DNA of 64,000 bases from Brevibacillus brevis NBRC 100599. Its GTDB lineage: Bacteria; Bacillota; Bacilli; Brevibacillales; Brevibacillaceae. A program made the position numbers and the translations under genes. Numbering within the stretch: the stretch's first letter is position 1; every line of letters begins with the position of its first letter. The notes beneath the pieces were generated by a model. That model was not told the DNA's origin. It searched no databases and was given only the letters and a program-made list of their open reading frames with translations. Where the stretch lies: positions 6,232,437 to 6,296,436 of the forward strand of contig NC_012491.1 of NCBI RefSeq assembly GCF_000010165.1, in the 5' to 3' direction. Shown piece by piece: positions 42,918 through 51,654 of the stretch.

Positions 42918-44828
42918 TTACTTCTCGTTTACCAGCTTTTCCAGCTCATTCAATGTCTCTTCAAAGATTTCCATCGCTTGCTCGATTGGCTGGGACGTGG
43001 ACATGTCCACACCTGCTGCTTTCAGCACCTCGATAGGCGGAGCAGAGTTACCCGCTTCGAGGAAGTTTTTACGAACTCGATCCACAGCTGGCTGACCTTC
43101 ATCCATGATTTGCTTCGCTAATGCTTGTGCAGCGGCAAAGCTCGTCGAGTATTGATAAACGTAGTATTTATAGTTGTAGAAATGGCTCACACGTGCCCAT
43201 TCCATACCGATTTCCTCATCGGAAACCATGTCTTTTCCGTAGTACTTCTTGTTGATGTCGAGGTAGATCTTCTTGATCGCTTCCGCATTCAGAGATTCTC
43301 CCGCTTGCTCCTTCTCGTGAATCGCTCTCTCAAACTCCGCGAACTGCGTCTGACGGAACAGCGTGGAACGGAAGTTTTCCAGATAGTGATTCAAGAGATA
43401 CATCTTCTCTTCTTTCGTCTTCGCCTTCGCGTACATGCTCTTGAACAGCAGAGTTTCATTCATGGTAGAAGCCACTTCTGCCGTGAAGGTTGGGTAGTTG
43501 GACGAAATATAAGGTTGATTTTTGTTCGTATAATACGACTGCATGGCGTGTCCCATCTCATGAGCGATGGTGTACACATCATCGAGCGTACCTTGGTGGT
43601 TCAACAGTACATATGGATGTGTATCATAAGCACCCCATTGGTAGGCACCCGTGCGCTTGTCATCGGTGGAATAGACATCTACCCATCCGCCATCCAGGCC
43701 GTCAGACATTGCCTTCACATAGTCATCACCCATTACTCCCAAACCATTAACGACGATTTTCTTTCCTTCGTCGAAGGAAATATATTTGTCATCAGATGGA
43801 ACGATCGGCACGTAAATGTCGTACATGTGCAATTCCTTCACGCCAAGCATTTTCTTTTTCAAAGAAATGTAGCGATGCAGCAATGGCAGATTATCATTCA
43901 CCGTGTCAATCAGCTCATCATACACCTTCGTCGGTACGTTGTTCGGTGTTAGGCTTGCTTCCAGCGCAGAATCGTAATTGCGTACCGCTGCGTAGAAATT
44001 ATCGCCCTTTACTTTGGCAGCCAATGTTGATGCAAACGAGTCTTGGAAATCGATCAGAGCCCCATAATAGGCCTTGAACGCTTCTCTGCGCACATTTTGA
44101 TCTTTGCTTTCCATGTAGGAAATGAAATTGGCACGAGTTAACTGAACTTCCTTGCCTGTCTCATCTTTGATTTTAGGGAACCTCACGTCTTTGGACAGCA
44201 TGCTGTAAATGTTGGTCGGTGCACCTCCCAAAGGAGACGATTTCGCCAAGAGCTGCTCCATATCCGCAGAGAGTGAGTACGGCTTCGTTCTTAGCATGTC
44301 CTCGATAAACAGTTTGTAAGGCTCAAGCTCCTTTTTAGACAGCAAGCTCTTTATTTTACCATCTGGAATCGCAACAATTTCAGGCTGTACCCATGAAGTT
44401 TTTTCTGTGACAAGTGTGGACATTTTCTCAGCGCGGTCTCCCAGCTTTTGCAGATCAGGATTCGCGGAGTTTACATCGAGAGACATGTTCGCGTACACGT
44501 ATGCTTTGTCATTTAAGCGCATCAACTCAACATAGTCATCGAATGCCGCCTGCATCGTAGCAGAAGATGTACCCAGCTTGCCTTTGTGTTTTGTGAAAGC
44601 GTTTGCCAAAGATTCAACCTTTGCAACATCCTTTTCCCATTCCTTAACAGTCGGATAAATATCATCCAGCTTCCACTTGTACGCATCTGGGATCTCAGCG
44701 CGAGTTTGATAAGAAGGCTTTTCAGCAGCAAGAGCTACCGCCTGCGTGCTGTAAGGAATAAATGGTACGGATACTGTCGACAATGCAATGGCCAAAGCCG
44801 TAACTGATGCAAATACTTGCTTCTTCAA
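42918..44828 (-). CDS. pepF: Secreted oligoendopeptidase F (M3B)
   Basis: 636 residues: a signal peptide (hydrophobic about 5-33, ending near ALAAE), then the PepF fold (IPDAYKWKLDDIYPTVKEWE) and the catalytic zinc motif HEMGHAMQSYYTNKNQP near residue 422 with the downstream Glu in TFTAEVASTMNE. M3B peptidases degrade oligopeptides; most are cytoplasmic, and this copy is exported. Its upstream region holds a cluster of DnaA boxes. Confidence 0.93.
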   Translation of the reverse strand: MKKQVFASVTALAIALSTVSVPFIPYSTQAVALAAEKPSYQTRAEIPDAYKWKLDDIYPTVKEWEKDVAKVESLANAFTKHKGKLGTSSATMQAAFDDYVELMRLNDKAYVYANMSLDVNSANPDLQKLGDRAEKMSTLVTEKTSWVQPEIVAIPDGKIKSLLSKKELEPYKLFIEDMLRTKPYSLSADMEQLLAKSSPLGGAPTNIYSMLSKDVRFPKIKDETGKEVQLTRANFISYMESKDQNVRREAFKAYYGALIDFQDSFASTLAAKVKGDNFYAAVRNYDSALEASLTPNNVPTKVYDELIDTVNDNLPLLHRYISLKKKMLGVKELHMYDIYVPIVPSDDKYISFDEGKKIVVNGLGVMGDDYVKAMSDGLDGGWVDVYSTDDKRTGAYQWGAYDTHPYVLLNHQGTLDDVYTIAHEMGHAMQSYYTNKNQPYISSNYPTFTAEVASTMNETLLFKSMYAKAKTKEEKMYLLNHYLENFRSTLFRQTQFAEFERAIHEKEQAGESLNAEAIKKIYLDINKKYYGKDMVSDEEIGMEWARVSHFYNYKYYVYQYSTSFAAAQALAKQIMDEGQPAVDRVRKNFLEAGNSAPPIEVLKAAGVDMSTSQPIEQAMEIFEETLNELEKLVNEK

Positions 44829-44952
44829 ATCTCAATCGCCCCTTTTCTTCTATCTATTTTTGCCAAAATTATAAGTGTGTAATTATATTTTCACCTGCCA
44901 AATTCCTTCTTACTAATAAAAATTTTTAAAATATTCGATAATTACCGTCGAT

Positions 44953-45092
44953 TTATCCAGAGAAAATCCTCTTTTGTGGATAAGTCTGTGGATAAGTATT
45001 TACTAACAACTTTTTGTCTCCCACATCGTCTGCAGACACTCCTTTTCTTCGCAAAAAGTTGTCCACATTTTCTGTGGATATGCTGTGCATAA
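44953..45092. promoter_or_regulatory. DnaA-box cluster upstream of pepF
   Basis: Six DnaA-box-like 9-mers in 140 bases: TTATCCAGA 44953-44961, TGTGGATAA 44975-44983 and 44987-44995 (both perfect), TTGTCCACA 45059-45067, TGTGGATAT 45073-45081, TGTGCATAA 45084-45092. They fill the intergenic region between pepF and the YjcZ-type gene. Two perfect boxes 12 bases apart are helically phased. Such oriC-proximal clusters titrate DnaA in B. subtilis. Confidence 0.75.
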
Positions 45093-45184
45093 CTTATTTT
45101 CTTGGAACCAGGGCATCCGCCTATACCCCGTTGTGGGTTTCTACATAGCATGAGTATTGAAACTACGGTAGGAGGTGTTAGCAA

Positions 45185-45271
45185 GTGGGTATCTTTAACG
45201 GTTTCGACGATTTCGCGCTGATCTTGGTTCTGTTCATCCTTCTCGTTATCGTAGGTTGTGACTGCAACTAA
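45185..45271 (+). CDS. YjcZ-family sporulation-associated peptide
   Basis: A 28-residue peptide, MGIFNGFDDFALILVLFILL followed by VIVGCDCN, from a GTG with GGAGGTG ten bases upstream. The ALILVLFILLVIVG membrane segment is the hallmark of YjcZ-type peptides, found in spores of Bacillales. The CxC end replaces the usual short tail. Followed by its own terminator. Confidence 0.85.
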   Translation: MGIFNGFDDFALILVLFILLVIVGCDCN

Positions 45272-45297
45272 CCTACTCCGCTGCCATCCAGCCTATC

Positions 45298-45335
45298 TGA
45301 AGGTAAGCTTGCATCCTCAGCAGCCTTACCTTCTC
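45298..45335 (+). terminator. Terminator after the YjcZ-type gene
   Basis: GAAGGTAAG pairs with CTTACCTTC around 17 bases and is followed by TCTAATT. Confidence 0.6.
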
Positions 45336-45435
45336 TAATTCCACATAGATCATAGCCAAGGCAATGCAGCCTAGGGATAATGATCAGTCATAACCTAAGT
45401 ACCATCACCGGGAGATACATTTGATCGTACAAAAG

Positions 45436-45474
45436 GAAAAAGGATGCGCCTCTAAATTGGCTGCATCCTTTTTT
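45436..45474. terminator. Terminator (likely for the SbsA-like gene)
   Basis: AAAAAGGATGC and GCATCCTTTTTTTT pair around GCCTCTAAATTGGCT; it can work on both strands. Confidence 0.75.
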
Positions 45475-45491
45475 TTACCCACATGCTTGAA

Positions 45492-46271
45492 TTACTTCGA
45501 TCCGGTCTGAAAAGTTATCCACTGCGCTTGATTTAAATTACCTGCTGTGTCCTTAACCAAGCCCGCAATGAGACTTACCTGATATCTCGTATGTGGCTGC
45601 CATTTTCCTTTTGGCTTCACAGACAACATCCGCTTACTTTTGTTCCATGTAATTGTGTGCGGAACGACAGTCCCTTTTTCATCTGTTACACGAACTAATG
45701 GCCCGGCCGTTTTGCTGGATAGGGCTCCACCATCAACCAAAGTAATCTCTTCTGCAAACTGGAGTGTCACTTTATCCTGGAGCTTTACATTTTTAGCTCC
45801 GTGACCAGGCAATATGACTGCTTGTGGAGCGATATTATCCACAGGTTTTTTCGTTTGAAACGTGCTAGCCAGCTCTGGATTCAAATTGCCTCGCTGATCC
45901 TTCACTTTTTTGGCCAGCAAGCTAACTCGATAGGACGCCCCTGCTTCCAGATTTCCTTCCGGATCAATTGTCATGCTTCGATCTGTTTTGTTCCATTTCG
46001 CCGTAAAACGAACCTTCTTTTTTTTCGCGTCCGTGAGTGAAATAATCGAGAGACCAGACTTGTCGGAGAGCTCTTGCCCATTTTTTAACGAAACCGGCCC
46101 CGAAAACGTCAGTGTAATGATTTGATTCGGGTCTATTTCCGCCGATTTGTCAGCCGGGGATATTCTCACTCCCCATTCGTTTGCCGACTTTGCCCACACT
46201 CCCTGTGATGGAAGTAGGAAAAGCGCAAGCACTACTACCCATTGCAACCACCGAACACTCATCTTTTTCAT
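45492..46271 (-). CDS. Exported Ig-like (SbsA/Big_5) domain protein
   Basis: The ATG of MKKMSVRWLQWVVVLALFLL has GGGAGGGG just upstream. A signal peptide (to about VWA-KSA, residue 27) is followed by two tandem Big_5/SbsA-like Ig domains: RISPADKSAEIDPNQIITLTF, then VSLLAKKVKDQRGNLNPELA, and the second VILPGHGAKNVKLQDKVTLQ, ending VSLIAGLVKDTAGNLNQAQW. The two units are clear repeats of each other. Probably a small wall-associated or S-layer-linked protein. Confidence 0.8.
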   Translation of the reverse strand: MKKMSVRWLQWVVVLALFLLPSQGVWAKSANEWGVRISPADKSAEIDPNQIITLTFSGPVSLKNGQELSDKSGLSIISLTDAKKKKVRFTAKWNKTDRSMTIDPEGNLEAGASYRVSLLAKKVKDQRGNLNPELASTFQTKKPVDNIAPQAVILPGHGAKNVKLQDKVTLQFAEEITLVDGGALSSKTAGPLVRVTDEKGTVVPHTITWNKSKRMLSVKPKGKWQPHTRYQVSLIAGLVKDTAGNLNQAQWITFQTGSK

Positions 46272-46385
46272 CGAACCCCTCCCGTCTAAAACGACAAAGC
46301 CGCTCCGTGAAGCATATAAGTGCGTCGCTTCATCGTTTACAGGCATTGTAGAAAAAGACAGAGGGGTTGATCAAAGAAATATGGT

Positions 46386-46595
46386 TTATGCTTGCGGTTC
46401 TTCCTCCGCGCGAATCAGTATCTTTTTCAGCTTGCGTTCAAATTCTAGTCGTCCAATCATCACACTATGATCGCAACCCGTACATTTGATTCGCACATCC
46501 ATGCCCATGCGTATGACCTTCCACGCATTCGTGCCACATGGATGCGGCTTTTTCATCTGTACGACATCCCCCAGTCCAAATTGCTTGCGTTCCAT
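46386..46595 (-). CDS. DUF951 small protein (YyzM type)
   Basis: 69 residues: FGLGDVVQMKKPHPCGTNAW, then KVIRMGMDVRIKCTGCDHSV and MIGRLEFERKLKKIL. One Cys and a CxxC suggest a zinc-ribbon-like beta fold. DUF951 genes sit beside mscS and ychF in many Bacillota. Function unknown. Sixteen bases follow the mscS stop. Confidence 0.9.
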   Translation of the reverse strand: MERKQFGLGDVVQMKKPHPCGTNAWKVIRMGMDVRIKCTGCDHSVMIGRLEFERKLKKILIRAEEEPQA

Positions 46596-46610
46596 ATCTC
46601 TTTCTCCTCT

Positions 46611-47486
46611 CTACACTGTTCCCTTTCCAGACACCGCGACGATTTTTGGATACGGAATTTGAATGCCTCGGTTGGTTAATTCCGTTCTGATCTTCGCACG
46701 CAAATTTCGATTGACTCCGTGATGTGTGTTCGGCTTACACTCAGCCGTAACCCGGATGATGACTTCAGAAGGCCCCAGTGCATGTACTCCCAAAATCTGT
46801 GGCTCAGCTACGATATCCGTCAATTCTGTCTGAGCCGATGCCAATACTTCTTTGAGCACAGACTCAACTTGATTCAGATCTTCTTCATATGCTACAGATA
46901 CGTCGACAACGGCTAACGTATTTTGCAATGAAAAGTTGGTCACTTGATTAATCGTGCCGTTTGGAAAGATGTGTACCTCACCCGTCCAGCTTCGCACCTT
47001 TGTAATGCGCAGACCAATCTCCTGCACCGTGCCTGTCAAGTTGTTGATCGTTACAACGTCTCCAACAGCAAATTGATCCTCAAAAATAATGAAAAATCCC
47101 GTAATAATATCACGCACGAGACTTTGCGCCCCGAAACCAACTGCCAGTCCCAGTACCCCTGCGCTTACCAAAACGGGGCGCAAATCAATGCCCAACAGCT
47201 GCAAGATCATGAGAATCGCCAAAAAGTAAATGCCGTACTGAACGATATGGTTGACGAGCACCCGCATAGTGTCCACTCGGCGTTGATCCATTTGAATCTT
47301 GCTTCCGTGGCGATGCTGGAACACTTTATTTACGCCCGATTGCACAACAGAAACGACGATTCGCGATAACAGGATGATCGCGACTATTTTCAGTACAGCC
47401 ATCCCTATATTTACCCACATATCTGCATCTGTCATATACGCATGTACCTGGGCATAAATCCTTTCAAAGAAACCAGCTTGCTTCAT
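46611..47486 (-). CDS. mscS: Small-conductance mechanosensitive channel
   Basis: 291 residues: three membrane helices (about 22-45, 72-95, 100-125), the pore helix GVLGLAVGFGAQSLVRDIIT, the beta domain FAVGDVVTINNLTGTVQEIGLR with WTGEVHIFPNGTINQVTNFS, and a C-terminal alpha/beta domain. It opens upon osmotic downshock. Overlaps the DUF3343 gene by four bases and is likely co-transcribed with it and the DUF951 gene. Confidence 0.94.
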   Translation of the reverse strand: MKQAGFFERIYAQVHAYMTDADMWVNIGMAVLKIVAIILLSRIVVSVVQSGVNKVFQHRHGSKIQMDQRRVDTMRVLVNHIVQYGIYFLAILMILQLLGIDLRPVLVSAGVLGLAVGFGAQSLVRDIITGFFIIFEDQFAVGDVVTINNLTGTVQEIGLRITKVRSWTGEVHIFPNGTINQVTNFSLQNTLAVVDVSVAYEEDLNQVESVLKEVLASAQTELTDIVAEPQILGVHALGPSEVIIRVTAECKPNTHHGVNRNLRAKIRTELTNRGIQIPYPKIVAVSGKGTV

Positions 47487-47764
47487 TCCTCCCGCTCCTT
47501 CTGCTCCCCGCTTTCGTCCACCTCGCTATACTGGCCGAAAAACTGACGGAAGTATCCTCGTATTACCACCTGCTGTTCCATCATGATCGCTTTCGCTCGT
47601 AAGTAATCCGACAGTGGGAACTCAATGGAAAGGGCACAGCCTGCCGTTATTTCTTTTGGCGTTGGTCTTGTATCGATCTCAATATCTTCGTACTCCAGCA
47701 GCATTTCTGCCCGCAAGGCTTGCTGCGTGGAATCAAATGCGATCAGTACTGTCTCTCCTCCCAT
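47483..47764 (-). CDS. DUF3343 small protein
   Basis: About 93 residues from the ATG of MGGETVLIAFDSTQQALRAE, with GGGGGAG upstream; a start at 47788 is less supported. ITAGCALSIEFPLSDYLRAK has the conserved GC of DUF3343. Function unknown; the putative electron-acceptor-like Cys is present. First gene of the unit with mscS. Confidence 0.82.
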   Translation of the reverse strand: MGGETVLIAFDSTQQALRAEMLLEYEDIEIDTRPTPKEITAGCALSIEFPLSDYLRAKAIMMEQQVVIRGYFRQFFGQYSEVDESGEQKEREE

Positions 47765-47884
47765 TTCACTCCCCCTCATCTCTTTCACACAAACTACTAT
47801 AGGCTCCTCTTATTTTACCTGTTCGTTTTCATGCATGCCAGCCTCACTGAGTTTTCAAAACCTACGTAACTTTCCCATTAGCAG

Positions 47885-47914
47885 GTATAAAAATGTCATA
47901 TCGGTACGATACTG
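47885..47914 (+). promoter_or_regulatory. Candidate forespore (SigF/SigG) promoter of yyaC
   Basis: GTATA at 47885-47889 and GATACTG at 47908-47914 with an 18-base spacer fit the SigF/SigG pattern (GnATA/CATACTA) about 65 bases before yyaC. Confidence 0.5.
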
Positions 47915-47978
47915 TGAATACTTTTATATAACCTTTTACAGGTTGGTTTAAGCCAAGTCGGCAAGAGTGGGGGTTTCC

Positions 47979-48584
47979 ATGAGTACATCCGATAATCGCA
48001 AGGATTATTCTTTGCCACCTTTTAAAGTGGAATACCGCAGTGAAAACGCAGACGAGCATCTCGCCGGTCACCTTGCCCAGCGCTTTCGCTTAAATCGGTT
48101 CGATGACGACCTTGTCATTGTATGTATTGGGACAGACCGTTCTACTGGTGATGCTCTAGGCCCATTAGTAGGAACCAAGCTCATCGCGCAGTCACCTCGT
48201 TTTTTGCAAGTGTACGGAACGCTTGAGGATCCTGTACACGCCATGAATCTTAAGGAAAAGTTAGAGCTCATCCAGGCGAATCATCCGACAGCTACACTTA
48301 TTGCGGTCGATGCCTGTTTAGGTCAATTTAGCCACGTCGGAAACATCAATGTGATGAATGGTCCACTAAAACCAGGGGCTGGTGTTAAAAAAGAGCTGCC
48401 TCCTGTTGGTTCCTTCCACATTACCGGGATTGTCAACGTAGGAGGATTCATGGAGTATTTTGTCCTTCAAAATACCCGCCTCTCCATCGTCATGAACATG
48501 GCAGATACCATAGCTTCCGGACTGGCAAAAGCCGTAACACTGGCTTCTACGCCTAGTCGATTCGATAGTGTCTTATATGATTGA
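47979..48584 (+). CDS. yyaC: Spore protease YyaC
   Basis: About 201 residues from the ATG of MSTSDNRKDYSLPP, preceded by GTGGGGG. VIVCIGTDRSTGDALGPLVG and IAVDACLGQFSHVGNINVMN, then GVKKELPPVGSFHITGIVNV mark the hydrogenase-maturation-like GPR-related fold of YyaC. It is found only in spore formers. It is plus-strand, opposite its neighbours, with a candidate forespore promoter. Confidence 0.94.
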   Translation: MSTSDNRKDYSLPPFKVEYRSENADEHLAGHLAQRFRLNRFDDDLVIVCIGTDRSTGDALGPLVGTKLIAQSPRFLQVYGTLEDPVHAMNLKEKLELIQANHPTATLIAVDACLGQFSHVGNINVMNGPLKPGAGVKKELPPVGSFHITGIVNVGGFMEYFVLQNTRLSIVMNMADTIASGLAKAVTLASTPSRFDSVLYD

Positions 48585-48673
48585 CCGTTTCTTTCTGCAA
48601 AAGGTTCCATCCCTCTTTAGAAAACTTACTTTTTGATCTGTTCTCTCCCTCAACGGATGACAGGTCTATTTTT

Positions 48674-49573
48674 TTACGTGTAAATCGTCAGGCACTTTTC
48701 GATCACTTGGGCACTGATCGGTGTTGGCGCTACGCTTTCCCCATCTGCATGGACAGGTAGCTGTCCCGCTGTATGTATCGTTACATGCTTTCCCCTATAA
48801 AAGCGGACACCCGGATGATGACGGTGAGCTCCTGTGAATATTTTCGGAAAAGCAGCTAACAATCCGAGCCGACTCATACCACTTACTACGCAAATATCCG
48901 CAATTCCATCGTCCGGTATAGCATCGGGACAAATTAGCATTCCGCCTCCGTAATTCGGAATATTGGCAGCGACAACTAGCCAGGCAGCCTCTAAACGAGC
49001 CTCAATACCATCAACGTTCAGTACGATGTCACGTGGCTGATACGTACATACGACGCGAATCACCGATATAATGTAGGCAAGTGCTCCTAACCTGTACCCA
49101 TTCAGCCAAGCTTTGTACACAGCTTGATCCGTTACCTTTGCTACCTGTGCATCGAATCCGGCCCCGATTGAATTCGCAGCTACTTCCCCATTCAATAAAA
49201 TCAGATCGATTCGCTTTTCCCCTTTTTCCGACAGAATTCGCTCTAATGCCTGTAACGGTTTCATCGGAATTCCATGTCCGCGAGCGAAATCATTCCCGGA
49301 ACCAGCCGGCACCAATCCAAATCGGCAATCTTGTTTCGAATCGTATATCCCATTTATCACGCCTCGGACAGTTCCATCCCCTCCGACAGCAATGATTGTT
49401 TTTACTCCCTCTTTTTGAATCAGCTCTTTTGATAATTTTTTGTCGTCCCCCTCTCCTGATGTCAACCTGACATGAAAAGGCGCTCCCAGACATCGTAGCG
49501 TCGGCTCAATTTGCCTCCATACTTTCAACCCTGTGCCATTACCCGATACAGGATTGACGATAACACCCAACAT
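48674..49573 (-). CDS. YegS/DgkB-type lipid kinase
   Basis: About 299 residues from MLGVIVNPVSGNGTGLKVWR; the GGGGAG signal fits the third in-frame ATG best. The catalytic motif IIAVGGDGTVRGVINGIYD and FGLVPAGSGNDFARG identify the diacylglycerol/lipid kinase family. It phosphorylates lipids on the cytoplasmic face; the exact lipid is not evident. Single gene. Confidence 0.9.
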   Translation of the reverse strand: MLGVIVNPVSGNGTGLKVWRQIEPTLRCLGAPFHVRLTSGEGDDKKLSKELIQKEGVKTIIAVGGDGTVRGVINGIYDSKQDCRFGLVPAGSGNDFARGHGIPMKPLQALERILSEKGEKRIDLILLNGEVAANSIGAGFDAQVAKVTDQAVYKAWLNGYRLGALAYIISVIRVVCTYQPRDIVLNVDGIEARLEAAWLVVAANIPNYGGGMLICPDAIPDDGIADICVVSGMSRLGLLAAFPKIFTGAHRHHPGVRFYRGKHVTIHTAGQLPVHADGESVAPTPISAQVIEKCLTIYT

Positions 49574-49701
49574 AATCATTCTCTCCCCAACTTGCTGTCG
49601 TACGCTACTGTCACGTCCCAATTATCCATCCTTGCTCGCAAATTAAGTTTTTGTATCATATTATCGCATGCTATTTTTATCGATGATAGTTGATTTTTCA
49701 T

Positions 49702-49732
49702 AAAAAAAGACTCCTCCCGAAGGAAGAGCCTC
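49702..49732 (-). terminator. Terminator after the DUF554 gene
   Basis: On the minus strand GGCTCTTCC-TTCG-GGAGGAGTC is followed by TTTTTTT. Confidence 0.75.
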
Positions 49733-49740
49733 TGTACCAA

Positions 49741-50454
49741 CTATGAAAACAGCTTTGAAACCCAATCGATAAAGGGAACACCGACTGCTGCGATCACTAA
49801 TGCTGGCATCATGTTGGCTACCCTGATCTGTTTGATCTCCAAAACGTTTAACCCAATGGCAATAATCATCAAGCCACCTACCGCCGTTACTTCTACCAGG
49901 ATCGCATTCAGCATCGTTTCGCTCACCACACTGTAAATGCTTGTAGATAATAACGCAATCATGCCTTGATATAAAAACACGGGTACTGCCGAAAAGATGA
50001 CACCGATTCCTAGTGTTGATGCAAAAATGATCGCAGAGAATCCGTCTAGCATTGCTTTCATAAACAGTACTTCGTGATTGTTACGCAAACCACTGTCCAA
50101 TGAACCGAGTACAGCCATGGCTCCAATACAGTACACCAGCGTCCCCGTGATAAAACCAGTGGCGATACTCCCTTGGCTCCCCCCGACTTTCCTCTCCAGC
50201 CAGTGCCCCAGATTGTTTAAGCCTTTTTCAATCCCAATCCATTCACCTATTACTGTTCCTAGCACAATACTGATAATCACGAGTAAAAAGTTATCCGAAC
50301 CGAGGCACATTTTAATACCCAATATGAATACGGCCAGAGCAATCCCTTGCATGACGGTTTGTCGCATCGACTCCGGAATTCGCTTCAACATTCTGCCTAA
50401 CAATGCTCCTAAGATGATTGCTCCGGCGTTGACCAATGTTCCCAGCAAGATCAC
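49741..50454 (-). CDS. DUF554 membrane protein (YdfK/YqgA type)
   Basis: 237 residues, six to seven membrane helices. Start VNAGAIILGALLGRMLKRIP and GTLVYCIGAMAVLGSLDSGL are the conserved parts of DUF554. Possible transporter; function unknown. Thirty bases after the desulfurase-like gene. Confidence 0.9.
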   Translation of the reverse strand: MILLGTLVNAGAIILGALLGRMLKRIPESMRQTVMQGIALAVFILGIKMCLGSDNFLLVIISIVLGTVIGEWIGIEKGLNNLGHWLERKVGGSQGSIATGFITGTLVYCIGAMAVLGSLDSGLRNNHEVLFMKAMLDGFSAIIFASTLGIGVIFSAVPVFLYQGMIALLSTSIYSVVSETMLNAILVEVTAVGGLMIIAIGLNVLEIKQIRVANMMPALVIAAVGVPFIDWVSKLFS

Positions 50455-50484
50455 TTGCGCTGTCCCCCTACAGATGCCTTACCC

Positions 50485-51639
50485 TTACACAAACGCTGCT
50501 GCTATTTCCCGAACAGCGTTATGAAGCGCTTCTACATCTTTCTCTGAGTTGAAAATTCCAAAGCTGGCTCGAACGGCTCCACGTTGTTCTGTACCGGCAG
50601 TCTGGTGACCCAATGGCGTGCAATGAAAACCCGATCTGGTCGCAATCCCGTATTGTTGATCCAGGATAAACGATACCTCCGCCGCATCCACCTCTCCGAT
50701 ATTAAAAGCAACCACGCCCACACGTTCGATCTCAATCCCCGGTCCGTAGACATGTACACCCTCGATTTGCTGCAATCCAAGGATCGTTTGTTTCACCAAT
50801 TCCCATTCGTGCTGACGAATGTTGTCCACACCTTTTTCCATGACAAAATCAACGCCTGCTTGCAGCCCTGCCAAACCAACCGTATTGAGTGTCCCGCTTT
50901 CGTATCGGTCTGGACGAGTTGTCGGTTGATCAATGGCTTCAGACTGACTGCCTGTCCCCCCATGAATCAAGGGCTCGAGATCAATATCACTACTTACGTA
51001 CAAACCACCGGTACCTTGTGGACCGTAAAGCCCTTTGTGCCCAGGAAAAGCAAGCATATGAATATTCATTGCCTCTACATCGATAGGCAAAACACCAGCA
51101 GACTGAGAAGCATCCACCAAAAACGTAATTCCGTGCTCTTTTGCCAGTTTCCCCAGTTCGGCAACAGGCAGGATGACACCTGTCAGATTGGAAGCATGGC
51201 TCACAACGATTAACCGCGTTGAGGGCGTAATTGCCTGGGCAAAATCCTCTACATAGAATTGATGGTCTTCTCTTGGCTCTACAAAAGTAGCTTCTACTTG
51301 GTTGTTTTTGCGCATGAACTCGATGGGACGTCTTACCGAATTATGCTCAACAGATGAAGAAATAACATGATCGCCTGCTTGTAAAAACCCTTTTATCGCC
51401 TGATTAAGCGCTTGAGTGGCATTGAGATAAAAAAAGAGGTTATTCGGGTTTTGAACCCCAAACAACCGCGACACTTGCACCCGTGTCCGAAACACAGCTT
51501 TACTCGCTTTCATCGCCAGTGCATGTCCACCTCGGCCAGGATTTGCAGCAAAATCCTCGATGACCTCCGCCATCATTTCTTTGACTGCTGGTGGCTTCGG
51601 CCATGTAGAAGCTGCGTTATCCAAATAGATGATCGCCAT
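50485..51639 (-). CDS. Cysteine-desulfurase-like PLP enzyme
   Basis: 384 residues, class-V aminotransferase fold: IYLDNAASTWPKPPAVKEMM, VDASQSAGVLPIDVE, the PLP lysine in AFPGHKGLYGPQGTGGLYV and the active-site loop RSGFHCTPLGH with its Cys. This matches the TIGR01977 branch (am_tr_V) close to NifS/SufS. No scaffold gene is adjacent, so a role in Fe-S assembly is uncertain. It lies downstream of parB. Confidence 0.88.
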   Translation of the reverse strand: MAIIYLDNAASTWPKPPAVKEMMAEVIEDFAANPGRGGHALAMKASKAVFRTRVQVSRLFGVQNPNNLFFYLNATQALNQAIKGFLQAGDHVISSSVEHNSVRRPIEFMRKNNQVEATFVEPREDHQFYVEDFAQAITPSTRLIVVSHASNLTGVILPVAELGKLAKEHGITFLVDASQSAGVLPIDVEAMNIHMLAFPGHKGLYGPQGTGGLYVSSDIDLEPLIHGGTGSQSEAIDQPTTRPDRYESGTLNTVGLAGLQAGVDFVMEKGVDNIRQHEWELVKQTILGLQQIEGVHVYGPGIEIERVGVVAFNIGEVDAAEVSFILDQQYGIATRSGFHCTPLGHQTAGTEQRGAVRASFGIFNSEKDVEALHNAVREIAAAFV

Positions 51640-51654
51640 GACTACCTCCTGGAC

